Below the pieces are notes generated by a model, which worked only from the letters and a program-made list of their open reading frames with translations, had not been told where the DNA came from and did no database searches. From the NCBI RefSeq assembly GCF_040008265.1, contig NZ_CP155620.1:620001-684000 (forward strand): 64,000 nt of DNA, in the 5' to 3' direction. The translations under genes were made by a program, and so were the position numbers. This DNA comes from Campylobacter sp. CCS1377. GTDB taxonomy: Bacteria > Campylobacterota > Campylobacteria > Campylobacterales > Campylobacteraceae. Shown in pieces: positions 18,335 to 29,285 of the stretch. Position 1 is the first letter of the stretch. Every line of letters starts with the position of its first letter.

Positions 18335-18904
18335 ATGGCATCTTATTCAATGGGCGATTTAAAAAAAGGTCTTAAAATAGAAATTGACGGCGTTCCTTTT
18401 AAAATCGTAGAATATCAACATGTTAAGCCGGGCAAGGGACCTGCTTTTGTGCGTATAAAAATCAAATCTTTTATTGATGGTAAAGTGCTTGAAAAAACTT
18501 TTCATGCAGGCGATAAATGCGAAGCTCCAAATTTGGAAGATAAAACAATGCAATATCTTTATGATGATGGAGAAAATTGCCAGTTTATGGATACGCAGAC
18601 TTATGAGCAAGTGGCAATTAGTGATGAAGATGTAGGTGAGGCAAAAAAATGGATGCTTGATGGTATGATGGTTGATGTGCTTTTTCACAATGGCAAAGCT
18701 ATTGGTGTGGAAGTTCCGCAGGTTGTAGAGCTTAAGATTATCGAAACAGCTCCAAATTTTAAAGGCGATACACAAGGATCAAATAAAAAACCAGCAACAC
18801 TTGAAACGGGTGCAGTAGTACAAATTCCCTTTCATGTATTAGAAGGCGAAGTTATACGCGTTGATACCGTGCGTGGAGAGTATATAGAAAGAGCAAATAA
18901 ATAA
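18335..18904 (+). CDS. efp: translation elongation factor P
   Basis: The 189-residue EF-P relieves ribosome stalling at proline runs. The N-terminal KOW-like domain carries Lys34 in the loop KPGKGPAF, the residue modified in many bacteria. The S1-like OB domain ends with [20 protein letters not shown] and GEYIERA. Length is standard. It has its own promoter and is followed directly by a hairpin terminator, so it is monocistronic. Confidence 0.97.
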   Translation: MASYSMGDLKKGLKIEIDGVPFKIVEYQHVKPGKGPAFVRIKIKSFIDGKVLEKTFHAGDKCEAPNLEDKTMQYLYDDGENCQFMDTQTYEQVAISDEDVGEAKKWMLDGMMVDVLFHNGKAIGVEVPQVVELKIIETAPNFKGDTQGSNKKPATLETGAVVQIPFHVLEGEVIRVDTVRGEYIERANK

Positions 18905-18928
18905 AAAGCAAGGTTTTTCCTTGCTTTT
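18904..18928 (+). terminator. rho-independent terminator of efp
   Basis: A 10-bp stem (AAAAGCAAGG / CCTTGCTTTT) with a TTTTT loop starts at the efp stop codon. The A/T arms make it usable in both directions, but holA on the opposite strand ends 138 bases further on. Confidence 0.8.
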
Positions 18929-19065
18929 GATAACTTCTATTCCAAAATATTTTTTGTTATTAATTGTTTTTTAAATACATTAATTTTTATAAAATTTTAA
19001 ATACTAATTTTGCTTGCAAATTTATCTTAAGTGTTAGTGTTTGAGTCAAGAAAAATTAGAAAATT

Positions 19066-20034
19066 TTATTTTGTTTTTAGAATTTGTGAAAGCTTTAATA
19101 AAGTCGCGATTAAAAATTCTTTTTTGGAAAGTTTTGAATTATTTTTTAACTCATATTCACTTTCGAGCAATAGAGTAAAAATTTGTTGATATTGAGAAAT
19201 TTTAATTCCAAAGGCTTGCAGTTCTAGTTTTTTAGCTACTTGTGCTGGAGGTGTATAACCAAGTAATTCTTTAAAATCCATTTTCCCATGAATTTTTGCA
19301 TATAAAGCGATTTTAAAAAGACGATAAAAGTTAGTATTTAAAGAATTAATTAAGGCAATTTCATTAAAACTGTCTAAAATTTTTTCAAGATCTGTGTTAA
19401 TATTTTTGCCTTGTAAAAGTTTTTCAAAAAACATTTCAAAGCCTACTACGCTTAAGCTGAAACAATATTTCTCTATGGTTTTTTCATCGATGCTTAAATC
19501 TTGAAATTTATTAAGCTCACTAGCGGCTAAATATAAATTTTCATCAAAGTTTGAAAAAAGAGCAAATAAAGCATTTTGGGTGATTTCTATGTTTAATTCT
19601 TTGGCTTTCATAGCTAAAAGCTCTACACCTTCTTTAGCGTTATTTGCTTTAAAAAATCTTACAAAGTTATTTTCAAAAATCTTTTCTATATCGCTTTGCT
19701 TGGAGCTTTCATCATAAAGTTCTAAAAGTAGAAAATTATCTTGATTTTGTTTGCAAAGTTCTATGAGAATTTTTAGCTCTTTGCTAGGAATTTTTTTATT
19801 GGTTTTGATTTCTAAAAGTTTTTTTTCACTAAAAAGCGATCCGCCACTTAAAAAATCACTCACGCGAGAAAAATTATACTCTTCAAAAAAGATTTTTAAA
19901 GTCTCATCAGTATTCCATTTTTGTTTAATGAAATTAGCATAAAGTTCGCTTTGAAAATTATCTGCTCCATAAAGAAAGAAAAAATTTGGAAATTTATCTT
20001 TTAAAAGCAAGTTTTGTAGATCTTTTCTATACAT
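19066..20034 (-). CDS. holA: DNA polymerase III delta subunit
   Basis: This 322-residue protein is the clamp-loader delta subunit, which opens the sliding clamp. It begins with LLLKDKFPNFFFLYGADNFQSELYA-type sequence. The AAA+-like N-terminal domain lacks a canonical P-loop, as delta subunits do, and is followed by helical domains. Length is slightly short of the E. coli subunit (343). It overlaps the 3' end of the upstream rnr gene by eight bases, so the two are co-transcribed. Recognition rests on overall pattern and the known rnr-holA neighbourhood. Confidence 0.82.
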   Translation of the reverse strand: MYRKDLQNLLLKDKFPNFFFLYGADNFQSELYANFIKQKWNTDETLKIFFEEYNFSRVSDFLSGGSLFSEKKLLEIKTNKKIPSKELKILIELCKQNQDNFLLLELYDESSKQSDIEKIFENNFVRFFKANNAKEGVELLAMKAKELNIEITQNALFALFSNFDENLYLAASELNKFQDLSIDEKTIEKYCFSLSVVGFEMFFEKLLQGKNINTDLEKILDSFNEIALINSLNTNFYRLFKIALYAKIHGKMDFKELLGYTPPAQVAKKLELQAFGIKISQYQQIFTLLLESEYELKNNSKLSKKEFLIATLLKLSQILKTK

Positions 20035-21967
20035 TTTTTGCCTTTAAAGGATTTAAATTTTTTGTGATTTTAGCATAAATTTTTGCCATGATAATATCAG
20101 CTTCTATAATCTGCACTTCAACGCTTTGTAATAAATTTACTCGCGTATCATAAAGGATAATATCAGCGCCTTTAATTTCATCATCAAGTTTTGCTATGCA
20201 AATTCCATCATTTTGCACCACTAAAGCCTTGAATTTTTTGCCTATATTTTTTGCCGCCCATCTAGCAAATTTTCTATCCATAAAGTCATAAGCAACTTTA
20301 TCTGCTTCTCTTTCAAGCGTGCTAAGACTTTCGCAAGTGCTTTGTATGTTTAAAAGCAAGTAGTTAAAAAGCTTATCATCTTTTTTTTGTTTGGCTTTTA
20401 AAAGTCTATGTAAAATAAGATCAGAATACCTTCTAATAGGGCTTGTAAAATGCGTATATTTATCAAATCCCAAGCCAAAATGCCCTGCATTTTCGCTAGA
20501 ATACTCCGCTTTTTTTTGCGCTTTAATGATGAGTTTATCAACCTCTGCTCTTAAATTTAACTCATCAGCCAAAGCCTGGATATCACGTATGAGTTCGGGT
20601 AAATTGGGTTTAAATTTCACATCAATTCCAAGTTCTAAAAGCTCATTTATTAGCTTGTCTATTTTTTTAGAATCTGCACTCAAGTGATTTCTAAAAACTC
20701 CTATATCGATAAGTTTTGCAGCGGCTTTATTGGCTAAAAGCATACAATCTTCTATTAAATTATGTGAAGGCGTATCTTTTTCAAAAACCGTGCTTTTTAG
20801 GCTTAAATTTTCATCCAAAGTCATTCTAAGCTCTTCAGTGCGAAATTCAAAAGCATTTTTAAGGCGATTTTTGCGTAAAATACTTGTGATTTTAAAAAGC
20901 TCATAAAGATACGAAAGCTCTGCTAAGTCAGGTTTTTTGACTAAAATTTCATCCACTTCATCATAATTAAAACGGCGTTTTGAGTTAATAATAGCTTCAA
21001 AAAGCTCTTCTTTTATGACTTTGCATTCATGATCAAGTGTGATTTTAAAACAATACGCCAAGCGATCCAAATTTGGCTTTAAAGAGCAAATGTTTTCACT
21101 TAAAGGACGTGGCAACATTGGGATAGCAATATGTGGAAAGTATATGGAAAATCCACGATTTCTAGCTTCTTTATCAATAGCACTATAAGCATAAACATAC
21201 TCGCTTACATCAGCAATAGCTACATAAATTTCGCGTTTTTGTGTATCAAAATAAATCGCATCATCAAAATCTTTTGCATGGACTGGATCAATGGTGCAAA
21301 AAGCCAAATTTCTTAAATCTATACGATTTTCATACATGCTTGCATCTACACTATCGCCATTTGCCAAGGCTTCTTTGATGCAAGCGTCACTAAATTCACT
21401 ATTTTTATTAAAAAGTGCAAGTGAAATTTTCTCATCCACACTTTCATCATCAATGTGTCCTAATACTTCTATGATGTTGTTATTTTCATTTTCTATTTTT
21501 AAAATAGTGCCTAAAGGTAGGGCTTTTAAAGATTTTTGAGAAGCTTTTAAAGCTGTGCTTAGTCCGGTTTTGATATTCATTCCAAGCACAGCTTCACCGT
21601 ATTTTTTAGTGACAACCAAAGAGGTTTCATTGGCCCTTTTTAAGACTAAAACCACTTTTGCACTGGGGCGTTTTTTCTTTAAAGGTAAAAGTTTTACCGC
21701 AACTATATCTTTGTAATTTGCACCTTTTAGATTTTTATTTTCTATGAGTAGATCTTTTTTAAAATTTTCGTCAAAGCATTCCAAAAAACCTATGCCTTTA
21801 CTTGAAATATCAAGCACTCCAAAAGTATAGCCATTATTGATATAAAATTTATTTTTATATTCTTTTACGATATGATTTGCTATAAGTTCTCTTAAGATCT
21901 GCTTAAATTCATTATTGATTTGATTTGTATTAATGCCGTAATTTAGGCTATTTAAAAATTCTTTCAT
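20027..21967 (-). CDS. rnr: ribonuclease R family 3'-5' exoribonuclease
   Basis: A 646-residue RNase II/R-family exonuclease for mRNA and structured RNA turnover. The catalytic RNB domain has IDPVHAKDFDDAIYFD (about residues 223-238) with the metal-binding aspartates. Further on are FPHIAIPMLPRPLSENICSL and HFTSPIRRYSDLILHRLL motifs, and a C-terminal S1-like domain. The N-terminal part is short compared with E. coli RNase R (813 residues), as is usual in epsilonproteobacteria. It is divergent from ilvC and shares a 145-bp promoter region. Confidence 0.93.
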   Translation of the reverse strand: MKEFLNSLNYGINTNQINNEFKQILRELIANHIVKEYKNKFYINNGYTFGVLDISSKGIGFLECFDENFKKDLLIENKNLKGANYKDIVAVKLLPLKKKRPSAKVVLVLKRANETSLVVTKKYGEAVLGMNIKTGLSTALKASQKSLKALPLGTILKIENENNNIIEVLGHIDDESVDEKISLALFNKNSEFSDACIKEALANGDSVDASMYENRIDLRNLAFCTIDPVHAKDFDDAIYFDTQKREIYVAIADVSEYVYAYSAIDKEARNRGFSIYFPHIAIPMLPRPLSENICSLKPNLDRLAYCFKITLDHECKVIKEELFEAIINSKRRFNYDEVDEILVKKPDLAELSYLYELFKITSILRKNRLKNAFEFRTEELRMTLDENLSLKSTVFEKDTPSHNLIEDCMLLANKAAAKLIDIGVFRNHLSADSKKIDKLINELLELGIDVKFKPNLPELIRDIQALADELNLRAEVDKLIIKAQKKAEYSSENAGHFGLGFDKYTHFTSPIRRYSDLILHRLLKAKQKKDDKLFNYLLLNIQSTCESLSTLEREADKVAYDFMDRKFARWAAKNIGKKFKALVVQNDGICIAKLDDEIKGADIILYDTRVNLLQSVEVQIIEADIIMAKIYAKITKNLNPLKAKNV

Positions 21968-22074
21968 TGCAATAGTCTTTAATTAATGTGTAAAAATTTA
22001 AATTTTTATTTTAAAAAATATAATAATTGCATAAAGTTTATAAAAAAGATATGAAATTTATGCTTTTTATTTGT

Positions 22075-23135
<1,061 letters not shown>

Positions 23136-23136
23136 T

Positions 23137-24156
23137 TTGTCAAGAATTTATCTTAAAAAAGGGCAGATAATTATTATCGCCCTTGTATTTATTGTTTTAT
23201 TTGTATCTTTAGTTTATTTTGGCTATAAAAATAACAAAAATACCTTTACTATTAAAAGTGAATTTAATATCACTTATGAAAATAAACTTCCTGCAAAAGA
23301 ACCAACTTGGCAGCAAAATAAACAAATCAGCGAAGCAAATTTTAGCGAATTTGAAAATGCAATTTTTGAGGATTTTAATTTAAGTGAAAATTTACAAAAA
23401 GATATCAGCAAAGATTTAAATGCTAGTGATTTAAATAATACCCTTGTTATTAAAGATCAAAATTCAAGTTTGCTAAAAACACAAAAGGATTCAAAAGTAT
23501 CTCAAAAAGCAAAGCTTGTCATTATCATTGATGATATTGTGAGTTTTGAGCAGTTAAAAGATTTACAAGAAACAAACTTAAAACTCACGCCATCTTTAAT
23601 GCCAAAAGATAAATCAAGACCAAGTAGTGCAGCTAAATTCGCAAAAAATTTGGACTTTTATATGGTGCATTTGCCTTTAGCGGCGATAAATTACGCAAAT
23701 GAGGAAAAAGACACTTTATATCCACAAGATAGCGAGGAAAAAATCGAAAATAAAATACAGCAGATTAAAAAAGATTTTAAAAATATAAAGTATATTAACA
23801 ATCACACCGGTAGTTTATTTACCAGTGATGAAAAGGCGATGAGAAAGCTTTTAAAGATTTTTAAAAAATATGATTTGATTTTTGTAGATTCTAAAACCAT
23901 AGGAAAAAGCGTTACGACTAAGATTATTAAGGATTTTTCCCAACCGCTTATCCAAAGAGATGTGTTTTTAGATAATGAAGATAGTGTGGTTTATGTAAAA
24001 AAGCAACTTGAAAGTGCTGTAAAACTCGCACAAAAGAAAGGTTTTGCTATAGCTATAGCCCATCCTAGAAAAAATACTTTTAAGGCATTAAAGGAGAGTG
24101 AAAAATTGCTTAGAAAAGTGGAATTAGTGTATTTAAGTGAAATTTATGGCAAGTAA
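23137..24156 (+). CDS. divergent polysaccharide deacetylase family protein
   Basis: A 339-residue membrane-anchored protein with one N-terminal transmembrane helix (about residues 12-30), an Asp/Asn/Lys-rich linker, and a C-terminal deacetylase-like domain from about residue 125. It has KLVIIIDDI and INNHTGSLFTSDEKAM motifs, which match the divergent polysaccharide deacetylase (YibQ-type) family. It is probably periplasmic and acts on cell-wall or surface glycan. Catalytic activity of the family is unproven. The start is TTG, one base after the ilvC stop, and gives the membrane anchor at the right distance. Confidence 0.82.
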   Translation: MSRIYLKKGQIIIIALVFIVLFVSLVYFGYKNNKNTFTIKSEFNITYENKLPAKEPTWQQNKQISEANFSEFENAIFEDFNLSENLQKDISKDLNASDLNNTLVIKDQNSSLLKTQKDSKVSQKAKLVIIIDDIVSFEQLKDLQETNLKLTPSLMPKDKSRPSSAAKFAKNLDFYMVHLPLAAINYANEEKDTLYPQDSEEKIENKIQQIKKDFKNIKYINNHTGSLFTSDEKAMRKLLKIFKKYDLIFVDSKTIGKSVTTKIIKDFSQPLIQRDVFLDNEDSVVYVKKQLESAVKLAQKKGFAIAIAHPRKNTFKALKESEKLLRKVELVYLSEIYGK

Positions 24157-24925
24157 AATTTTAGCACAAGAATTATCAAACAGTCTTTTTTCTGCTTTGG
24201 ATAAAAAGCCAAAGAATATCTATTATAAGGGGAATTTAGAGCTTTTGGATAAAAGAAAGGTTGCTATCATCGGCTCAAGAAAAATGAGTGTTTATACTAA
24301 AAATTGTGTTTTTGAATTGGCAAATTATCTAAAAATGGCTGATGTTTGCGTGGTAAGTGGCGGGGCTTTGGGTGTGGATATTGTGGCAAGTAAGGCTGCT
24401 ATGCCATTAACGATCGGAATTTTTGCAAATGGGCTTGATAGAATTTATCCCAAAAGCAATGAAAATATAATTAATGAAATTTACACCAATGCTTTAGCCT
24501 TAAGTGAAAATGAAGATAGTTATATCCCAAAAAATTATGATTTTTTACTTAGAAACCGTTTGATTATTGCTTTAAGCGAAGCAGTAATTATTGCTCAAGC
24601 GGATTTAAAAAGTGGTTCTATGCAAAGCGCTAGACTTGCTTTAGAGATGAAAAAACCTTTATATGTTTTACCGCATAGGATTAATGAGAGTCGAGGCACA
24701 AATTCGCTCATAAAAGAAAGAAAAGCAGAATTAATAACTGATTTTAAAGATTTCGCCTCGTGTTTTGGGGATATAACAGAAAAGCCAAGTGATGAAATTT
24801 TAGAATTTTGTAAAAAGGGCGTGAGTGTGGATGAGGCTGTGGCGGTTTTTGGGCAAAAAATTTATGAATATGAACTCGAAAGGAAAATCGAAATTGATGG
24901 GGTTTATATAAAGGTTTTGATTTGA
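24146..24925 (+). CDS. dprA: DNA processing protein DprA
   Basis: This 259-residue protein belongs to the DprA/Smf family, which loads RecA on incoming single-stranded DNA during natural transformation. The Rossmann-like core shows [48 protein letters not shown] and [19 protein letters not shown], in family order. Campylobacter is naturally competent, so the role fits. I chose ATG 24146; a GTG at 24137 would add three residues. It overlaps the deacetylase gene by 11 bases and yqgF by four. Confidence 0.93.
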   Translation: MASKILAQELSNSLFSALDKKPKNIYYKGNLELLDKRKVAIIGSRKMSVYTKNCVFELANYLKMADVCVVSGGALGVDIVASKAAMPLTIGIFANGLDRIYPKSNENIINEIYTNALALSENEDSYIPKNYDFLLRNRLIIALSEAVIIAQADLKSGSMQSARLALEMKKPLYVLPHRINESRGTNSLIKERKAELITDFKDFASCFGDITEKPSDEILEFCKKGVSVDEAVAVFGQKIYEYELERKIEIDGVYIKVLI

Positions 24926-25308
24926 AAACTTTAGCTTTAGATGTAGGTTTAAAACGCATAGGAGTAGCGCTTTGCGTGGATGGAAAAATCGCTATTCCAC
25001 TTGATGCTATTATGAGAAAAAATCGCAATCAAGCTGCAAAAGAAGTGCAAAATTTAATCCAATTACACGAAATTTCTTCGCTTATTATAGGCATACCAAA
25101 AGGCGGATCGAGTGAAGAGGAGATGAGCAGACGCATTAAACATTTTGTGACCTTGCTTGAATTTAATGGTGAAATTCATTTTGTAGATGAAAGTATGACA
25201 AGTAGGGAAGCTTTGGAATTTGGAGTAATAAATACACGAAAAAAAGATGGCAAGCTTGATTCCTTGGCGGCTTTTATTATGTTAAAGGAATTTCATGGCA
25301 TTGTTTGA
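24922..25308 (+). CDS. YqgF/RuvX family pre-16S rRNA nuclease
   Basis: A 128-residue RNase H-fold protein of the YqgF (RuvX) family, which matures the 16S rRNA 5' end in E. coli. The N-terminal [14 protein letters not shown] motif and the later [10 protein letters not shown] and [17 protein letters not shown] blocks carry the acidic active-site residues. The start is a TTG overlapping the dprA stop (TTGA), which keeps the conserved N-terminus intact. Confidence 0.9.
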   Translation: MKTLALDVGLKRIGVALCVDGKIAIPLDAIMRKNRNQAAKEVQNLIQLHEISSLIIGIPKGGSSEEEMSRRIKHFVTLLEFNGEIHFVDESMTSREALEFGVINTRKKDGKLDSLAAFIMLKEFHGIV

Positions 25309-26194
25309 TTTAAAAACTCATCTAGATGGACTTTATGATGAAAAGCAAGTTTTGGATATTTTGGAAAGTTTCGACAAACCTAAAGATATTTGCGTTTTTA
25401 TCAATACTTTAAAAAGCAACGAATTGGATTTTGAAGAGCTTTTAAAACAAGTAGATATTGCTTTTGTTAAGCTTGATAAATATTGCTATAAAATCGATCA
25501 TAAAGATAAAAATACTCTTACGAGATTAAAAGCTTTTGAACTTGGGTATTTTTATGTGCAAAATTACTCTTCTTATTTGTGCGCGAAAAATTTAAATGTC
25601 AAACCCAATGAAAGTGTTTTAGATATGTGTGCTGCGCCGGGTGGAAAGAGTATTAATTTGGCAAATTTTATGGAAAATCAAGGCTATTTAGCTTGCGTTG
25701 AAGCAAGCAAGGATCGATTTTTTGTTTTAAAGAAAAATTTGCAAAATTATGGAGTAAAAATTGCAAAGTGTTTTTTAAAAGATGCTAAGAGTATAGGCAA
25801 AATTTGTCCGTCAAAATTTGATAAAATTTTACTCGATGCGCCTTGTTCTACCTTTGCGAAATCAGGATTTTTAATACAAAAAAATCTTAAAGAAATCAAG
25901 CAAATTTCAAATTTACAAAAAAGATTATTAAACTCAGCACTAAAAGCTTTGAAGCAAGATGGGGAGTTAATTTATAGTACTTGCACTTTTACAAGATATG
26001 AGAATGAAGAAGTGCTTGAAAATGCTCTAAATGGAGAGATTAAAATTGAAATTTTGGATTTAAATTTGGATAAGATAGAAGCCGTAGCTGCTAAAAGTTC
26101 AGAATTTGATGCGTTAAAAAAAGCCAAAAGGATATTGCCAAATAATCTAAACGACGGCTTTTTTATATGCAAAATTAAAAAGAAATCACTGTAG
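25295..26194 (+). CDS. RNA cytosine-C5 methyltransferase (RsmB/NSUN family)
   Basis: A 299-residue SAM-dependent methyltransferase. The SAM-binding motif is [18 protein letters not shown] (about residues 109-126). The DAPCST motif and the later [13 protein letters not shown] provide the two cysteines of m5C RNA methylases. It lacks the N-terminal NusB-like domain of RsmB, so the exact RNA target (16S rRNA or tRNA) is uncertain. It overlaps yqgF by 14 bases and is the last gene of the ilvC block. Confidence 0.88.
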   Translation: MALFDLKTHLDGLYDEKQVLDILESFDKPKDICVFINTLKSNELDFEELLKQVDIAFVKLDKYCYKIDHKDKNTLTRLKAFELGYFYVQNYSSYLCAKNLNVKPNESVLDMCAAPGGKSINLANFMENQGYLACVEASKDRFFVLKKNLQNYGVKIAKCFLKDAKSIGKICPSKFDKILLDAPCSTFAKSGFLIQKNLKEIKQISNLQKRLLNSALKALKQDGELIYSTCTFTRYENEEVLENALNGEIKIEILDLNLDKIEAVAAKSSEFDALKKAKRILPNNLNDGFFICKIKKKSL

Positions 26195-26422
26195 GCATAT
26201 TTAAGCTTAAAAAATTATAAAAATTTTTAGAATAAATTTTTAACTTAAAGTTCTATTTTATCGTATTTTAGATATAAAATCACATTGTGAAAAGGCTGTG
26301 AATAAAATGCAAAAATTTTGTAACTTAAATGAATGAATAATTTTTAACAAGTTTTAAATTTGTGGTTTTTATCTTAAAAAAATATGATTTTTAAAAAAAT
26401 CATGCAAATAAAATGATACAAT

Positions 26423-26428
26423 TATAAT
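26423..26428 (+). promoter_or_regulatory. -10 box for the agmatine/putrescine operon
   Basis: TATAAT lies 24 bases before the agmatine deiminase start, within 258 bases of non-coding AT-rich DNA that also marks a change of gene block. The upstream part holds only short A/T hairpins and no other recognisable element. Confidence 0.6.
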
Positions 26429-26452
26429 TTTATTATCAAAAAAGGTAGTTAA

Positions 26453-27430
26453 ATGATAAAATCAATCCCTGAATGGAGTGAGCAAGAATATTTAATGCTT
26501 TCTTTGCCTCACGAAAAAAGTGACTGGAAGCCATATTTAGATGAAATTTTACAAGGCTATAAAGAATTTATAAAAGCGGTTAGCGAGTTTCAAAAGGTGC
26601 TGCTTATAGCACCTAAAAAAAGCGATTTTGCTCCTTTTGAAAATATACCCAATGTGGAATTTTTTGTGTGTGATACAAATGATACTTGGATACGCGATTT
26701 TGGCGCAATCGATATTTTAGAAAATGGGTGCTTGAAAGCACTTGATTTTACTTTTAATGCTTGGGGAAATAAATTTCAAAGTCAGCTTGATAATGCGGTA
26801 AATTCTAAACTTTTTAAAGAAAAATTTAAAGAAGAGCTTAAGAAAATTGATTTGATTTTAGAAGGTGGAAGTATAGATTTTAATGGCGAAGGGGTGATGC
26901 TTACAAGCTCTCATTGTTTATTGAATGAAAACAGAAATTCTCATTTAAATAAAACACAAATTGATGAAAAATTGAAAGAAATCTTTGGTTTAAAGCAAAT
27001 CATTTGGCTTGAAAATGGTTTTATAAAAGGTGATGATACTGATCATCATATTGATACTTTAGCAAGATTTATCACGCCAAATACCATAGCACACTGTATT
27101 TGCGAAGACGAAAAAGATGAGCATTATTTGCCTTTGCAAGAGATGAAAAAAGAGCTTGAAGAAACAGGTTTTAATTTAGTTGAACTTCCTTTACCAAAAC
27201 CTTTGTATTATGAAAATCGCAGACTTGGAGCTACCTATGCAAATTTTGTTTTTATCAATAATGCCTTAATTGTGCCAACTTATAATGATGAAAAGGATAA
27301 AATTATTATACAAAGACTTAGCAAAGCCTTGCCAAATCGTAAAATCATAGGAGTTGATGCGAGAGTATTTTTACGCCAAAACGGCTCTTTGCACTGCTCT
27401 TGTCAAAATCGTTTTAAAGGACCAAGATGA
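26453..27430 (+). CDS. aguA: agmatine deiminase
   Basis: This 325-residue peptidyl-arginine-deiminase-type enzyme hydrolyses agmatine to N-carbamoylputrescine and ammonia. Visible features are DTNDTWIRDFGA (about residues 74-85), GDDTDHHIDTLARF (about residues 193-206) and the catalytic Cys315 in LHCSCQ near the C-terminus. The gene ends overlapping the cation efflux gene by four bases, and the next enzyme of the pathway follows. Together they give putrescine from agmatine. Confidence 0.93.
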   Translation: MIKSIPEWSEQEYLMLSLPHEKSDWKPYLDEILQGYKEFIKAVSEFQKVLLIAPKKSDFAPFENIPNVEFFVCDTNDTWIRDFGAIDILENGCLKALDFTFNAWGNKFQSQLDNAVNSKLFKEKFKEELKKIDLILEGGSIDFNGEGVMLTSSHCLLNENRNSHLNKTQIDEKLKEIFGLKQIIWLENGFIKGDDTDHHIDTLARFITPNTIAHCICEDEKDEHYLPLQEMKKELEETGFNLVELPLPKPLYYENRRLGATYANFVFINNALIVPTYNDEKDKIIIQRLSKALPNRKIIGVDARVFLRQNGSLHCSCQNRFKGPR

Positions 27431-28314
27431 GCTTGCAAAAAAATGCAACTATTATCGCAAGTGTTTGTGCGATTATTTTAGCTTGTGTGAAATTTATTGT
27501 GGGTTTAACAAGTGGTTCTGTAGCGGTGCTTTCTAGTGCAATTGATTCTTTAATGGACTTTGCTATTTCTGCTTTTAATTTCTTGGCTCTTAAAAAAAGT
27601 TCTCAAAAGGCAAATGAAAATTATAATTTTGGTTTTTCTAAAATAGAGGCCTTAATGGGCTTATTAGAGGGTGTTTTTATTGTTGGTGTGGGCATTTTTA
27701 TCTTTTATGAAAGTATTTTAAAAATTTATTACAAAGAGCAAATTTCTGATTTAAATTCGAGTATTTATGTGATGGTTTTTGCTTTGGGGGTAACTTTTTT
27801 TCTTGTATTGTTTTTAAATTATGTAGCCAAAAAAACCAAAAGTTTAATTGTAGAAAGTGATGCTTTGCACTATAAGACAGATTTTTTAACTAATGCTTGC
27901 ACCTTGGTGGCTTTGGTTTTAATTTATTTTACAAATTTACATATTATTGATGCAATTTTTGGAATTATTGTAAGCCTTTACACTGCATTTTCTGCTTTTA
28001 AAATTATTAAAAAAGCTTTAGCTTTTTTAATGGATGAAGCATTACCAAAAGAGCAAGTTGATGAAATTTGCGCTTTAATTTCTAAAAATTCAGAAGTTAT
28101 TTCTTATCATGAATTAAAAACACGCAAAACTCCAAGTTGTAATTATTTAAGTGTTCATTTGGTGTTTTGTCCTATAATCTCGCTTTTGAATGCACATAAA
28201 ATTTCAGATGAAATAGAAGAGAATATCCGTGCAATATTTAAAGATGAAAAATGGGACATACAAATCCATTTAGATCCTTATGATGATGAAGAAGAAGAAA
28301 GGCAAAGACAATGA
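27427..28314 (+). CDS. cation diffusion facilitator family transporter
   Basis: A 295-residue inner membrane metal efflux protein of the CDF family with six membrane segments in about residues 10-200. The metal-binding acidic residues lie in SAIDSLMDFAIS (helix 2) and SDALHYKTDFLTN (helix 5, HxxxD), followed by a cytoplasmic C-terminal domain. The substrate (Zn, Mn, Fe or similar) cannot be read from sequence. It sits between two putrescine-synthesis enzymes with four-base overlaps on both sides. The C-terminus is unusually acidic (DDEEEE), a possible metal-sensing tail. Confidence 0.9.
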   Translation: MSLQKNATIIASVCAIILACVKFIVGLTSGSVAVLSSAIDSLMDFAISAFNFLALKKSSQKANENYNFGFSKIEALMGLLEGVFIVGVGIFIFYESILKIYYKEQISDLNSSIYVMVFALGVTFFLVLFLNYVAKKTKSLIVESDALHYKTDFLTNACTLVALVLIYFTNLHIIDAIFGIIVSLYTAFSAFKIIKKALAFLMDEALPKEQVDEICALISKNSEVISYHELKTRKTPSCNYLSVHLVFCPIISLLNAHKISDEIEENIRAIFKDEKWDIQIHLDPYDDEEEERQRQ

Positions 28315-29183
28315 AAATCGCTTTAATACAACAAAAATTTCATTCTACCAAAGAAAAAACCATAAAAAAAACTTGTGAATTTATAGAACAAGCAGCTAAG
28401 CAAGGAGCAGAGCTTGTTTGCTTAGGTGAGCTTCATCAGAGTGAGTATTTTTGCCAAAGTGAAAATGTGGATTTTTTTGATTTGGCAAATGATTATGAAA
28501 AAGATGTGGAATTTTGGGCGAATGTAGCTAAAAAAAATGGTGTGGTTTTGCTTACTTCACTTTTTGAAAAAAGAAGTGCAGGACTTTATCATAACACTGC
28601 TGTGGTATTTGAAAAAGATGGTACTATTGCGGGAAAATACCGCAAAATGCACATACCTGATGACCCTTGCTTTTATGAGAAATTTTATTTTACGCAGGGT
28701 GATTTGGGCTTTGAGCCAATCAATACAAGTTTAGGTAAGCTTGGTATACTCATTTGCTGGGATCAATGGTATCCTGAAGCAGCAAGACTTATGGCTTTAA
28801 AAGGAGCTGAAATTCTTATCTATCCTACAGCTATTGGTTGGTTTGATAAAGATGAGAATGATGAAAAGCAAAGACAACTCAATGCTTGGCTAGGAGTTCA
28901 AAAAGGCCATGCTATAGCGAATGGCCTGTATGTAGTGGCCGTAAATAGGGTGGGTTTTGAAAAGGACAAAAGCGGCGTAGAAGAAGGTATTAGATTTTGG
29001 GGAAATTCTTTTGTTTTTGGACCACAAGGAGAAGAAATTTGTGTTTTGGATAGTGAAAATGAATGCGTAAAAATCATAGAAATCGATCAAAAAAGAAGCG
29101 AAAAAGTGCGTCGTTGGTGGCCATTTTTACGCGATAGGCGTATAGAATATTTTGGTGAACTAGCTAAGCGTTATATCGATTAA
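28311..29183 (+). CDS. aguB: N-carbamoylputrescine amidase
   Basis: This 290-residue nitrilase-superfamily amidohydrolase converts N-carbamoylputrescine to putrescine, CO2 and ammonia. The catalytic triad is visible as Glu40 (LGELHQSEYF), Lys112 (YRKMHIPDD) and Cys149 (ICWDQWYPEAARL). Identity as the carbamoylputrescine enzyme rather than a general nitrilase is supported by the upstream aguA. The 102 bases after the stop contain only AT-rich DNA leading to the autotransporter. Confidence 0.93.
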   Translation: MKIALIQQKFHSTKEKTIKKTCEFIEQAAKQGAELVCLGELHQSEYFCQSENVDFFDLANDYEKDVEFWANVAKKNGVVLLTSLFEKRSAGLYHNTAVVFEKDGTIAGKYRKMHIPDDPCFYEKFYFTQGDLGFEPINTSLGKLGILICWDQWYPEAARLMALKGAEILIYPTAIGWFDKDENDEKQRQLNAWLGVQKGHAIANGLYVVAVNRVGFEKDKSGVEEGIRFWGNSFVFGPQGEEICVLDSENECVKIIEIDQKRSEKVRRWWPFLRDRRIEYFGELAKRYID

Positions 29184-29285
29184 GCTTTTTAGAATCATTG
29201 TGTTTAAAGTGCTTTTTAAGTTTAAAATTAATAAACTTCAAATTAATTTTTTGTAATTAAAATATTTAAAATTAAAGGTTTATTA

